DNA of 64,000 nt, taken from Amoeboaphelidium protococcarum. Taxonomy: Eukaryota > Aphelidiomycota > Aphelidea. The position numbers and the translations under genes are program-made. The notes beneath the pieces are model-generated. The model was not told the origin of the DNA, did not search any database, and saw only the letters and a list, made by a program, of their open reading frames with translations. Of the stretch, positions 46,855-59,027 are shown in pieces. The stretch spans positions 310,001-374,000 of the forward strand of contig JALECJ010000001.1 in assembly GCA_023515745.1 (NCBI GenBank). The letters are read 5' to 3'. The number at the start of each line of letters is the position of its first letter. The stretch's first letter is position 1.

Positions 46855-49758
46855 TCATTAGCTAAAAAGTATATCGGCAACGTCCTTGTACGAATCTACA
46901 AAGTGCACTTCAACACCATGCTTCACGGTATCATCCAACACGGCCCAATCGGCAGCATTATCCTTCGGAAGCAACACGGTCTTTATGTTATCTCTCTTGG
47001 CTGCGATAATCTTCTCTTTTACACCACCAATCTTCAACACCTTACCTGTCAGAGTCAGTTCTCCAGTCATGGCAACATCAGTAGGGATTGGTTTACCTGT
47101 GGCTAGTGATAGCAGCGCCGAGCACATTGTAATTCCAGCACTAGGACCATCTTTCTTGATCGCACCTTCAGGTACGTGTAAATGGATCTGTGCCTTATCA
47201 AAAAATAAGTTCTGCGGTTCTCGGTCGTGGATATACTTTTGCGCGTATGAATATGCAATCTGTGCAGACTCCTTCATCACATCACCAAGTTGTCCAGTTA
47301 ATTTGATGAAGGCAGAACTTCGGCCATTCCTATTGTTATTACTTTCTACATTGGAGTTATTGCGTACAGGTAACGCTTTATCAAGACACTCTATGGTGAG
47401 CGTGTCACCACCCATACCGGTCCAAGCAAGTCCAGTCACTACACCGACATTGCTGGCTCCAGGTACTGATTGCTTTCTCTAGAATACCGGATTACCAACA
47501 AAAGACTTCAAGTTTTACGCATCCACCTTCACCATTTCCTCTCCTTGAACAATACGCAAAGCAGACTTTCTAACCACTTTCTCCAGGTGCTTCTTCAGAT
47601 TCCTTACACCACTCTCTCGGCAGTATTAATCCATAAGTGTACGCAAAGCATCCTCTCCAACCTGAACTCGATCCTCAGACACACCATTCTACTTCAAAAT
47701 TTGAGGTATTAGATACTTCTATGCAATCTACATCTTCTCCTCAGCGATATACCCACTTAGCTGTATAACTTCCATTCTATCTAATAGAGGACCGGGAATA
47801 GTGTCCATCACATTAGCAGTACACACGAACAAGACTTTAGACAAGTCTAATGGCATATCCATGTAATGATCCATGAACGTAGTATTCTGCTCTGGATCCA
47901 ACACTTCGAGTAAAGCACTAGCAGGATCGCCCTGACTTCCACCATGACCAACTTTATCTATTTCGTCAATGAGAATAAGCGGGTTTTCAGTCTACACCTT
48001 CTTAAGAGCCTATACCAACTTGCCAGGCATAGCACCAACATACGTTCGTCGATGTCCCTTAATCTCAGCAACATCGTACAAACCACCGACACTGAACCGA
48101 TAAAACTGACGATCCAAAGCTCTGGCAATACTCTTTGCAATCGATGTCTTTCCAACACCAGGCGGTCCTTGCATACAGATAATCTTGCCCTCAATGCTGT
48201 GCCTCAGTTTGGCAACGGCAACAAATTCCAAAATCCGATCTTTAACATCCTTCAATCCATAGTGATCTTCATCCAATACCTGCTGGGCGCGACTGATTGA
48301 ATAGGAATCTTTACCACTTTTACCCCATGGAATTGATGTGATCCAATCCAAGTAATTATTAGTCAGATTATACTCTTGAGCGGACGGTTTAAGTACATTC
48401 AACTTGCCCATTTCCTCTTCAAATACCTTCTTGGCATAATCAGGCATATTCAGAGCCTCAACTCTCTTTCGGTACTTGTTCATAATCTTATCTCTGCTCT
48501 GAGACTCCACACCCAGCTCTTTCTGAATATTTCTCAGCCTCTTGTTAAGAAATGCCTGTCGATCACTGTCACTGATCAATTGTTCTAAATCTGCAGATAT
48601 TTTACTTTGCAACTCTGCATTCCTCATCTCCTTTCTTATGGCGTTATAGGACAATTCCAATTTCTATTTGACATTAGTAGTCTCCAGAATCTATTGCAAC
48701 TACTCACCAGGAACATCAGACATGGCCGCGGCAAAATCTGCAAGTTTAGATGGATGTTGAGTCAACTGAATATTAGGATCATCTGACTTTAACGAGTCAT
48801 CCTCATTGAATACACCAGCCAAGTTGTTATTACCGTCGCCATCCACTCCCCCATTCGAATTGAAAGAGCCACTGACAGACATACCACGTACAAATTCGGA
48901 AACTTGATCACGTACTAGCGGATTCAACTTAGCCATTTCGTTCAGAGTGGCCACTATATCTCTACTCAATTACTAAATCTCAGAGTCATTTGTATCAAAT
49001 GGCTCGTCTTTTAATTCTAAAGCAACGACTTTGGTACAACTTGTCCTCACTTTGCTATTCAGCGCTTTAACGTCAGTGGCCGGAGATTGGTCGTCTTCCT
49101 TCTGATCACTTACTGCTGATGATAATTCAACTGAGCTCTTTGAGGGACGCTGCGGTGAGATAAACTTTTCCATCTTGACGCGCTTCATAGGATATAACAA
49201 TAGAGTCATTGAGCCACTTGGTTCAGCAAGAACATTGAATATCTGTGCCACAACACCCACGGGATGGATATCATCGATGGACTTTATCACATCACTTGAT
49301 TTAATTTCCGAACTATCTTTCACAGTTGATCGCGACCCATTCACTTCCTTCTGATCCCCATGTTTATATTGTTACTATGATGATGAAGATGATTAGTCTT
49401 GGTCTTAATTCATCTACTGCTCAGCTGGTGTACGAGTGAGAAAGACAGACACGTACGGATTATTCGCCTTCAAATTATCCTGGACACATTTAATAAGACC
49501 CTTATCTTTTATGCTTATAGCTTTAAAAAATTCCGGGAATAGAGGTCTGTTGTGGACAGGAAGAGCCAGTAGTTCACGCGGTAATTTGCTCTTGCCACCT
49601 GCACCACCATTAACATTCGTCACTGCATTCTCAATTATCGATAAAGCTTTCTGTATACCATCGTTCCCAGACTTGAACCTCCTTGTGTTATAACTAGCAA
49701 TTGAAGGAACTGCTCTACGACCAATTGTGGTAATTTTCAAACGTTAGAGTATCATCAT
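46855..49758 (-). CDS. PIM1: Mitochondrial Lon protease
   Basis: ATP-dependent serine protease of the mitochondrial matrix that degrades damaged proteins and supports mtDNA maintenance. 967 residues, one exon. N-terminal presequence [19 protein letters not shown], then the substrate-binding N domain starting [17 protein letters not shown] fungal-type insertion rich in Ser/Lys/Asp splits the N domain. AAA module: Walker [10 protein letters not shown], Walker B LILIDEID. Proteolytic domain: catalytic Ser in DGPSAGI and Lys in [10 protein letters not shown]. The frame ends FSQ with TAA directly before TGA, so one extra Gln replaces the ancestral stop. Confidence 0.96.
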
Positions 49759-49971
49759 GATGTTCTTCACAGCACTAAATTTACTAGAGAGAAGAGAGAA
49801 CAAAAGAAATTGAAAGAGGAAATGGATGACGCGCTTTTTTGCCATAGTGGACGAGATGTAAACTGCGAAAAGAGTAACCATAAAATTATAAGTCGGGTAA
49901 GAGTATATTGATCAAATCATTCTTTAAGATTCTAGTCTTATTGTAGATGTAAATAATAATAATGGTAATAT

Positions 49972-51207
49972 TCAGTCGCTATGGATTGTAGTAAGGAATG
50001 GATGTTGTAGGGCAGTTTCAGCCGTGAGTCTGTCTTGAGGCTTCAACTTCAGGCACTTGCTGATAAAGTCCACCATTAAGGCAAAACTGGCATCATTCAG
50101 ATATTGCCCTGTAGGATCCAATATCTCTTCAATAGACGCTTGCAAATACGGGTCGCCAGCCACTTGTTCGTATATCAATGCAAACTGCTCTTCAGAAAGA
50201 CTATAATCTTTTTTGAAACGAACCTGCAGCTTATGTTGATATTCATCAAATTCCTGATCATTGAGATCTTTTGTTATCAGAGGGAACGCGATCATTCGCT
50301 GTATATCAGTTGGATAGGACTTGAGCAAAAGTTTACCACTGAAGAGCTAAAAAAGCGTCATACCCAGAGACCACATGTCGCTCTAAATCGATCCTTGACG
50401 ATTAAGTAGGACTTCTGGAGCTTCGAATTCCTGTGTGGAGCGGTGCCATTGTTCCCCAGGCCAGTCCAGAGAGTTACCATGCGAGAGTCCAAAATCTGCT
50501 AGAGCAAAGAAATCTATTCGCGCACCATTTTATCCAACTCGCAGAAGGATATTATCAGGCTTCACGTCATTGTGCGCCACACCGCCCAGATGCATCGGCT
50601 GAAGACATTGAAGGATTTGATAAGCCACATCGCGCACTTCTTACACCGTCGCTAAATCTTGATGTCGATTTAACCATCTCATTCCAATCACGTTCTACAA
50701 ACTTCCATCAAAGAGAGGAAATACGATAGCGTAGTAAGATACAAACAAGTAGCTCTTTAGTGATCCAGCACAGTGTTAAGACAGGGTGGTGGCGAATGCA
50801 GCATACTTGAATTCCCGCAAACCATACCAAAAATTAGCGTCCATATACAAAGTATGATCATAACGCGTCAATTACTCTTTAATTGACTAATCTTTCACCC
50901 GTGGGAACACTTTCAGCGCAACCAGCGTGCCAGTGCAATGATCAAATGCCTTGACGATAACGGCATGAGGTCTTACAGCAATCACTTATGTAATCTAGTA
51001 GCGATAAGCTATAGATTCTTCAGGCCTGATGAAAGTTTGTACCAAGTCAGAGTGATAGCAGATATTCAGTGGACTTTCTACCTGTGTCTATTCAAGCTGC
51101 GACAGGCCTTGGAAAATTCTCATTCGCTCGTCATTGTCAGAAATTTGTCTAGCAAACAAGACGTATTAAAATGCGTTAATGAGACCAAACAACACGTATA
51201 GCTTCAT
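49972..51207 (-). CDS. Signal-peptide protein kinase paralogue 1
   Basis: A 411-residue protein-kinase-fold protein with an N-terminal signal peptide (MKLYVLFGLINAFQYVLFA). Kinase domain at about residues 75-405: AYRYQITQVI, a degenerate Gly loop (VIAVRPHAVIV, lacking the GxGxxG pattern), the ATP Lys in TLVALKVF, catalytic loop HNDVKPDNILL (HND instead of HRD), ADFGLS, EAPEVL and SDMWSLGM. Catalytic Lys, Asp and DFG are kept, so activity is possible despite the odd Gly loop. First of three tandem same-strand paralogues; the most diverged. Because it has a signal peptide, it would act in the secretory pathway or outside the cell. Confidence 0.85.
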
Positions 51208-51441
51208 TTTATAGGACCTCCACTGCATTATTGAAAAGATTATTCAACTAATAAATGGCGTTGCAACCTAATAACATGCGTGCGTCATTAACGCGGACTT
51301 TAAAATTTTGTGCCTCCGACGCCACACGCAAACACATGGCCGGAGTGCAGCCCCTGGTGAATTCAAGTTTAATAATTGTTTAGTTAGTAAAAAAATGATT
51401 TTGGTGTCTCTAAATCTATTATATTATTGTTATGAAATCTT

Positions 51442-52680
51442 TCATTAGTATTCTGAATTCTAAATCATCTAACCATCTGCATAATGTTAATTCTAATTGT
51501 TCTAAAGCGGGGAATCGGGTAACAGAAACGAGTGAATACTAAGTTCAACAGCACTTTGCCTGAAGTAATGATTAAACTCCAGACATTCCTATACAAAACT
51601 GAGCAGATCGTCAAATGGAGCATCACGACATTGATCACGCTCCTGTCTATACATTGCCTTTTTCAACGGTCGCGCCAAGTAATGATTAAGAGCCTGAGGG
51701 CGCAAGTTCCTTTATTAAGCTAAAGCTAGAAGCTCCTAATTATCAGTTTACTGATTTAAAATGGATTCCAGAGTAATTGAGTGATCAGTCAGGAATGCAT
51801 CAGCTAATAATTAAAATTTATCAGGCAAAACTAATGAAAATACAGGCTTAGATCTATAAAGTTCAGCCACAATCATTCCCAGTGACCAAATGTCGCTGCG
51901 ATCATTACCTCTACCCGTTTAAATGATTTCTGGAGCTTCGTACCACGGGGTGACTCTATGCCAGCCACATTAATCTTCAGTGCAAGACAGCCCAAAATCA
52001 GTTACTCCTATTGTAGGATTATCAATTGGACCAGTGATCAGAATGTTCTGAGGTTTCAAATCATTATGAACAATGCCGCTTGCATGCAATGACACCAAAC
52101 AATCCAAAATTTGACTCGTCACTGATTGAATAATTTTAAATGTATCATCACAGCTCATTTTTGAGAGGAAATTTCTATTATAAGTCATCAAATCTGTACT
52201 ATACAGAGGATATGTGATAGCGTAGAAATCTTCAAACCAGTAATTATCAAATGCCGCCACACAATAACTACTGCTTCTTACAGCAATACTGGATACAATT
52301 TTATACTCATCCTGACCATCTTTTAAATAGAAATATGGCTCACGCGTGCTTTTACCTTTGAGTCGATCTCTAAATATTTTCAAAGCTACCCACTACCCAG
52401 TGCAATGGTCAATCGCGCGATAAACCTGGCCATATGTCCCAGAAGATAAAAGCTACACAGTTTCATATCGGAAAGCAATTTATTCATGCAGCTTTTCGAA
52501 TGTTGGGTGTTGATCAACGTAATAGCAAATATAGGCATGATTTTTCACCTGAGATTAGTAGTGAGGAGTAAGAGTTGTATAAATTCTCATTTTCATCTCT
52601 TCTGCGAAAACAGCCGTACCAGCATTAGCCACGTACGGCCACAGTAGCATCAGTATCAAGACTAACGCGTGACAATCCAT
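51442..52680 (-). CDS. Signal-peptide protein kinase paralogue 2
   Basis: 412 residues from the Met at 52680, chosen because MDCHALVLILMLLWPYVANA then makes a clean signal peptide; a longer in-frame Met at 52752 adds 24 residues with more hydrophobic sequence. Kinase domain: IAFRYETVQLLSSGTYGQVY with a near-canonical Gly loop, WVALKIF, YAITYPLY in the hinge region, HNDLKPQNILI (HND for HRD), VTDFGLS, TPWYEAPEII and SDIWSLG. The C-terminal lobe runs to LSIHSFLLPD, then a Gln/Asn-rich tail to TGA 51442-51444. All core catalytic residues are present. Closely related to paralogue 3. Confidence 0.87.
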
Positions 52681-53154
52681 CCGTGATATCAGCAGAATAA
52701 AATGCAATAATATAGATAAATTATCTAGTCGCGTAAAAATGAGAAAAGCCATCGGCGATCAGTCGGCAGAGACGCAAGTATTGTTCCCCCTTATTCAGGC
52801 CTCAAATCACATGCGCCCGACGATACATCCTGCTGTGATTTCGCATAGTATGTAACTGTTGAAATATATCGATGAAGTGAAACAAAGAAATATCAAATGT
52901 ATATGCCGTGTGGCTGATGTCTATCATTCAAGGATCAAAAAACAATATGAGTGCCGTCTTGATCCTTGTGAAAAACTTTTCTAGCTTCGGTTCAGGGGCA
53001 GACGTGCTTGAACATCACTTCCAACAGTAACAAAGAAAATATGGTAAAAATATATCAAATTAAGATTAAAATTTTGCATTTAAAAGTATAAAAAATTCTT
53101 CATTGCATTCATGGTGTTGGTATAGCTATTAATATCGAATGACCAATCGTTTAA
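52681..53154. other. Intergenic region within the kinase cluster
   Basis: 474 bp between kinase paralogues 2 and 3, both on the minus strand (the first 72 bp could be coding if the longer start of paralogue 2 is used). AT-rich with ACGCGT near 52667. No gene recognised. Confidence 0.35.
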
Positions 53155-54345
53155 TCAAAACTCCAGAAAGGGGTTCTCCAATGCTGCCTGTGCATTTAAG
53201 CGCAGCTGTGGTTAAAACTTCAGGCAGCCTTCCACGAATGTATGCATCTACTCATATAATTGATCGTGACAGAGCTGTGCTTCTTTTCGATAAAGCACTC
53301 GATCTAGTCCACGCTGCATGTATCCAATAGGATCCACCCCATAGGCTTGTGCAAACTACATGCGTTTTTGCGGAGGCACTCGCAACTGATTTCCAATTCT
53401 ACCTTTCATCAGAAAATCATTTGATAAGCAAGCAACGGCATACAGATGTGAGAGATCATTCAATTTGATACTGAATACTGGCTTAGTCCGAAACAATTCA
53501 GCCACTATCACCCCCAGCGACCATATATCACTCTGAACATTTCCACGCCCATACTAAATAATCTCAGGAGCCTCATACCAAGGAGTAACGCGTTTCCATT
53601 CACAGTCCTACGTGTAACAAGAAATTCCAAAGTCTGTCACTGCGACAAAAGGATTGTAAGGATCGCCAGAGATGAGTACATTGCCAGGTTTCAAATCGTT
53701 GTGGACAAGACCACGATCATGGATATGTTTCAAGCATTACAAGATCTGGCGCGTCACTGATTTTATAAGTCTATACGCATCATCGCAATCCAACGTACTC
53801 AGGAAATTCTTGTTATAACTGCTTAAGCTTGTGTCGAACAGAGGATAAGTGATGGCAAAGTAATCAGAGAACTCATACGCATTTATAGCATGAACACAGT
53901 GTGAATTTCCTGCCACCAAATCGCTACCTGCAATATTATATTCCCTCCATCCTTCTTTGACGTACTCTGGAATTTCGAGACCTTGTGGGGATTCTTGAGT
54001 AAAATCCAAGATATCGTCTTGGTCTCGATTCCTGAAAATCTTGAGCGCGATCAGTTCCCCTGTGCAATAATCTTTCGCCTTAAAAACTTCGCCATACGCG
54101 CCTTCAGATATTTTCTCAAGAGTTTCATATCGGTAAGCCACTTGCTCCTTGATTCCCATGAACGTCGGTCCAAATGCAGTATACAGACAAATATTTTCTG
54201 GATTCTTTACTTGATCTCTATCTTTTTAGCTAAGATTATCGAATATGGTCTATTTCTCATCCATTGATGTGATTTCGCGACCACACACCACAGACACGCC
54301 AACCGCTAACGCAACAACGAATACGCTTTACAATGCCGAGATCAT
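53155..54345 (-). CDS. Signal-peptide protein kinase paralogue 3
   Basis: 396 residues. Signal peptide MISALQSVFVVALAVGVSVV followed by CGR (cleavage near 21-23). Kinase domain from about residue 66: VAYRYETLEKISEGAYGEVF (canonical Gly loop), LIALKIF, YFAITYPLF, HNDLKPGNVLI (HND again), VTDFGIS, TPWYEAPEII and SDIWSLGVIVAE, ending NPFLEF. The hinge, catalytic loop and activation segment are nearly the same as in paralogue 2, so these two arose by a recent tandem duplication. The shared HND loop in all three marks a distinct lineage. Divergent from a small frame at 54388. Confidence 0.88.
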
Positions 54346-54387
54346 GTTCTTCAGATTTTTGACAGCTAAAAAGCGTGAGAAAATCAG

Positions 54388-54594
54388 ATGCTGAGAAAAT
54401 ATGAGAATATCAAATGGAAGCAAGTAAAGAGAGACGCTTCTCCGATTTCATCGATGTTATCCAGTATGCCCCGAGTCTCGGAGTTCCCCGTAAATCGTGA
54501 ACGCTGCATAGCCACATCTCGGAAATATCTGGTCTGGCCAAGATATGCTTTATCCGAGATTCGGGAATATTTATTTGAACGATTTTAATAGTGA
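54388..54594 (+). CDS. Small basic hypothetical protein
   Basis: A 68-residue plus-strand frame (MLRKYENIKWKQ...) ending in the tandem codons TAA TAG TGA. It is basic, has Arg/Lys spread through its length and ends RYALSEIREYLFERFQQ. No family recognised. The tandem former-stop codons before TGA resemble the end of MAP1 and slightly favour a real gene; length alone would not. Confidence 0.3.
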
Positions 54595-55144
54595 TATCGT
54601 AAACTCAAATTTTTTAGTTCACTGTTACTATTATGTATTGGAGCATTCGCTAGCTAATGGCACTCACTAATTAGAACAATGAAATTGTCGCATCATGAAC
54701 GTCTTTCATTGCTTCTTTGCATACTGGTCAGTCGATGAGCTAATCTCATTGAATTTTTGACGTACTTTACAGCCGCGCATAGTGGAAAACTTTATTAATC
54801 GTTGAGTCTCTATGGAGTACTATAGTCCTCTGCTGCTTGTTAATGACAAAAGTCTATTTGACTTTTAATGCTTCAAATGAACGCGCGTTCAAAATCTTCT
54901 TGCAGTTTTTAGATCGCACATAGTAAAAGCAACACTTTAACATACCACTAGCAAAAGCGATATGCCTATTAGAAAGAGTTACATAGATCGAGGATTGATT
55001 ATTTAATCTTACAACAAGTACAACTTGTACAATCTGTTCAGTAACGCGTACTAACCATCGCTGTAAAATTAGAACAACCTGCGAAAGACTGCCTTCTAAT
55101 TGCAATGGAGTGCTAAGCGCCAGCTGGTGCCATATTACGCGTCA
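54595..55144. other. Gap upstream of NAM9
   Basis: 550 bp. A minus-strand frame (about 54746-55137) stays open but starts without a Met and matches no family. A perfect 14-bp palindrome TGAACGCGCGTTCA lies at about 54877. Otherwise probably the NAM9 promoter. Confidence 0.35.
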
Positions 55145-55891
55145 ATGTCCAAAATGCGCGTTCTTAGAAAGACTATCACTAGGACACTGCCTATCTAGTA
55201 GCGACTGTATGCTGACCGTAGAAATAATATGCAGCTTACTCTTATCAATGCTGGAGATCAGGCGAAGAACAAGACGCGTCAAATTATGCTGCCGTACCCG
55301 CCTACTACCATGCTCACGTTCGCCTTTATGGAGAGGCAGTTGCAGACGATATTATTTCGCGCGTGTTTTGTAACTTCAGTGAATGAGGCACGTCACTTGA
55401 TTAGAACTGGTATGGTTAGCGTCAACGGGCGCGTGGTAAAGTATCCGTCATACATTTGTGAGGATGGTGATATCGCTCAAGTTTTACGTCCTGAAAAGTT
55501 ATAGCTGTTAAATGGATAATTCAAGGGATTAGATATGGAAGATGATGCGGCATCAGACGCTGAGTAAAGTGCTGACTCTGATGAATCCACTTCCGAATAG
55601 GAGGCTAATGGCGACCAAGAAGGCGGTGAGGAGACTGTTAGTAAAAAGTATTAGAAATATCTCTAGTCTGTACCAAAATCCACGCAAGATCACGGACTGC
55701 ATGCTCCGCCAATGATGGCTCCATGGGTGTTTGTTCCCAACTATCTAGAGGTGAATTACAAGAACCTTAGCGTGTGCTTCCTCAGATCACCAATGCTGTG
55801 GCCGGGCAGATGCGAAATTCCATCCCCTTACGACGACACTGTTCACCAGAAAACTTATGAGTACTTTGTCAGTAATAAACGGCCATTTTGA
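55145..55891 (+). CDS. NAM9: Mitochondrial ribosomal protein uS4m (Nam9)
   Basis: Small-subunit mitochondrial ribosomal protein. 248 residues. N-terminus MSKMRVLRKTITRTLPIQQRLY is Arg/Lys-rich. S4 RNA-binding domain at about 60-115: RQLQTILFRACFVTSVNEARHLIRTG, MVSVNGRVVKYPSYICEDGD. An acidic Ser/Asp/Glu insertion follows (residues ~125-170). The fungal C-terminal block NYKNLSVCFLRSPMLWPGRCEIPSPY closes the protein, which identifies it as Nam9 rather than cytosolic S9. A second Met at residue 4 is possible. Confidence 0.88.
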
Positions 55892-56245
55892 TTCCCAATA
55901 TTATATTATTTCTTAGATTTTAATCTTGGAAAAGGAATATTAATTAAGTCACTTATACTCATTTCTAGTTGCCATTGCTTACATTTAAAGTTGTATCGCC
56001 GTTCCTCCACGGTACAGGTATCAAGCGCGCGAAAGTTTTCTGCTCAAGCAGTACTGTAACTCAACTAGGAAGATAAGAAACCGCATTGAATTACACTAGA
56101 GTAAAGTATCTAATAAATTTAATAATACAGCTAGCACAATATGACAAAAGAGACTCTTACATAGAGAATTTAGAGAAGGGAGGATATAAATATAAGTGAG
56201 GAAGAGAGAGACAGGTTAATTTAGTAATCTGGTATATTGGAGAGA
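55892..56245. other. Intergenic region
   Basis: 354 bp between two plus-strand genes; no recognised gene, repeat or structured RNA. Purine-rich stretch with GAGAGAGAGAC near 56205 just before the next gene. Confidence 0.35.
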
Positions 56246-56794
56246 ATGAATGCTGTACCCACGATAAGTAATAGATGGACTCGTAGTAATGTTGCAATGA
56301 CTGCGTTGTACTCTATTGTGGTGGCTGCAATATTCGTACTTATGAATGCCATCGCTCTGTAAACGTTCTAACCTGTAAGATATCGTGGTTCATCACTGCT
56401 GGATGTTATCGCTGAGCAGTTCCAAGATGAAGACTACAAGTATCGCCTGCTGAGTAGCGCACCTGCTCTAGTAGTTATAGTGTACTTGGTACAGAGACAC
56501 GCAACTAAACGCTGGATGTAGTAGATGCTGCTCGCGTCTGCCGTGCTGATGGGTCTCAAGTCTTTACAGATAATGACTGGTCATCAGAACTTTACACTCG
56601 CCGGTTGGTTGTAGCGAAATGGTAATAGTTCTAGTTTATTGTACTCACCACCGACTCTGAATGATATCCGACCTATTCCTGGTCTTGCTGCACTGTGGGC
56701 TTACGCGTTGATGCAACTGGATCTCCTTCTGGCAACCACCTCCATATTTCTTGTACTACTTATTCATCTTTTGTTGTAAATGACTATATACTGA
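56246..56794 (+). CDS. Unknown small multi-pass membrane protein
   Basis: 182 residues with four hydrophobic segments: about 18-40, 70-85, 92-110 and 150-178. It starts MNAVPTISNRWTRSNVAMTALYS and ends in a very Leu-rich helix followed by QMTIY and TGA 56792-56794. Basic residues between helices 2 and 3 (RHATKRW) suggest a cytosolic loop. No family recognised. Same strand as NAM9 and the WD40 gene. Confidence 0.6.
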
Positions 56795-56988
56795 ATATAT
56801 TGATGTTATTTGAAAATTTAAACACTCAAGTGATGTATATGCCCATTCTGAGTGAAGTGTTTCGCGTTTGTCCGGCAGTTATTCGCAGCGATCAAGTCGC
56901 GTCGATTCGTTCTTGCACTCACACACATACGGTGTACGAGACAGTCTTTTTGTCAATAAAGGTAGTGGTCTAAGGACTAGGGGAGAAT

Positions 56989-58968
56989 ATGAGTGCTTCA
57001 ACGTCGCCTAATAATAACATTCTTAATAATAGCAATAGTTTAAGGAGTAATCCCTTTGAATATATAAGTAATTTACAGACTGATGATGAAGATGGCGATA
57101 GTCAGAGCGATTCTTCTCACTAGTCAAATGGATTACCTGCCGAAGAGGTGATAGACCATATGGATGATGATTTATTTCATATGGACAATATTTAATATGC
57201 AGTGCTGGATGATGAATTATTTTTTGGACCTCCACACATTGATAGATCCTTCAATGGAGATCGAGCGGACGACGATGATGATCATGATGAGGAGTGCGAC
57301 TATGAAGAGAATTTTACTGCACTTGGTTCTATGCTATAGAGAGCTGCCCTGAGATCAGATTCATAATAATAAAGTATTTAGTCTTCTATTCGGCGGTCTA
57401 GTGAGTCTCTTTAGAGTGGCAGTGTAACTCGCACCACCCCGACTATTAGCACCGAAAATGGATCGTCTCTGGATAGTATTAGCCAGGCTCTGAGTAATAG
57501 TAATAGAACATCCTAATAAGGTATCGATAATGTTGATACAGTGGTAGAACACGATAATGCTAACAATAATAATAATGCCGCGCAGTTGTAAATGATATAA
57601 TTAGAGACTGATACTGATCAAGATCTTATATAACCTTCATCGCGGTTCACAGATCTGATACTGGCAGATAGTAAAGAAGTGACATGGTAAGATCATTATT
57701 AGGATGGGCGCGATGTTCAAGGTATAAACTGGTCAGTACTGCCCATCACCAGATAGAGGTATAGAGATTATAGGAACAAGAATTATACCAACCATACTAC
57801 ACTTAATAATCATCATTCTCATTCTGATCTGATATCCCAGTTGTCTCCGTGCAAAGATGATGGCAAGTTTTATCGATTTCACTATACCCGGCTGATGGAG
57901 AAGAGTTTTATCATCCATTTCTAGCTGCGGCATTTAGCATCCAGTCCGTCTAAGCATGAATTGTACTTCTCACAACATTGGACCGTGCGCAAGTGGAATG
58001 CTATCACCAGATCATCTGTGCAAGTTGTCGACTTTCATGCGTAAGACTTTGATGGTGCCAATCTGTTTAGAATCACTTCCCTCTGTTCGAGATAAGATTT
58101 ACTCGCAGTTGGTGGATTCTCTGGTGAAGTGTGTTTTCTAAATACTGGACAAGGTGATGGACAGGGATCATTTCCTTCAGCACTGGTGAATGGTGATGAT
58201 GAATAGTAGAAAGTTCATTGTGTTAAAGTGTCTCAAGATCCGTATGGTATAACTAACCACGTTGCCATCGACCATTCAGTTAGTGGACGTCGCATTATTA
58301 TCGCATCCAATAATGATTAATATGCACGCATTGTTGACGTTGAGTACCATAAAGTGGATCAGGAATTTTAAATGCCATGGGCTGTCAATTGCTCCGCTCT
58401 AGATCCGGATAGTAGAAGGATTTTGGCGTGCGTGGGTGACAGTTCCGCTGGCTGGCTATTGGACCCTCTGTCTGGTGATAAGATTGCGCAGGTTGGCGGC
58501 TTTCTGGATTACTCATTCTGTTGTGCTTGGTCACCTAATGGCATTCAATTAGCTGTGGGCAATCAGGACAAGACTGTGCGGATATTCGATAAGAGGCGGC
58601 TGGATGTAGCTCTGAAAGTACTTCCTGCCCGGATGGCAGCTATCAGATCGTGTCAATATTCTCCATGTGGAAACTTCCTTATGGCTGCTGAACCAGCAGA
58701 TTATGTCCATTTGTACGATGTCAAATAGAATTACAAGCGGTAGTAGATTATTGACTTTTTTGGAGAGATATCTGGCTGCACTTTTGCTGATTCATCTGGT
58801 GGTTCTGACAACAAATAGTCTTATGACGTGGGAAATGATGATGGTGATTTGAACCACCAAGATGGTGGCGGTGGAAACTTGTTTATAGTAAATGCAGATA
58901 CAATATATGGCGGAATATATCAGTATAAGGCTATAAAGTATCAAGATTATGTTTAAAATCGCTATTGA
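56989..58968 (+). CDS. WD40-repeat protein of an uncharacterised fungal family
   Basis: 659 residues. The N-terminal 210 residues are Asn/Ser/Asp/Gln-rich and disordered. At about residue 238 comes DVQGINWSVLPITRQRYRDYR, a block seen ahead of the propeller in uncharacterised fungal and plant WD proteins (SPBC2A9.03-like). WD blades follow, for example LLAVGGFSGEVCFLNTG, RRIIIASNNDQYARIVDVE, IQLAVGNQDKTVRIFDKR and NFLMAAEPADYVHLYDVK. Likely a scaffold; partner unknown. Several blades contain UAR Gln codons. Single exon. Confidence 0.82.
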
Positions 58969-59027
58969 TGAACTGATGATGATGCGAACATACTCAAATT
59001 GTGTAAATAAAATACAATTCATTTCAT

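Noticed and set aside
46886-47482. 198-codon plus-strand open frame
   Set aside because: It lies antisense within the Lon proteolytic domain and has no protein-like features of its own.
54746-55137. Minus-strand open frame of about 130 codons before NAM9
   Set aside because: No Met near its start and no family; with only TGA as stop, open frames of this length are expected by chance.
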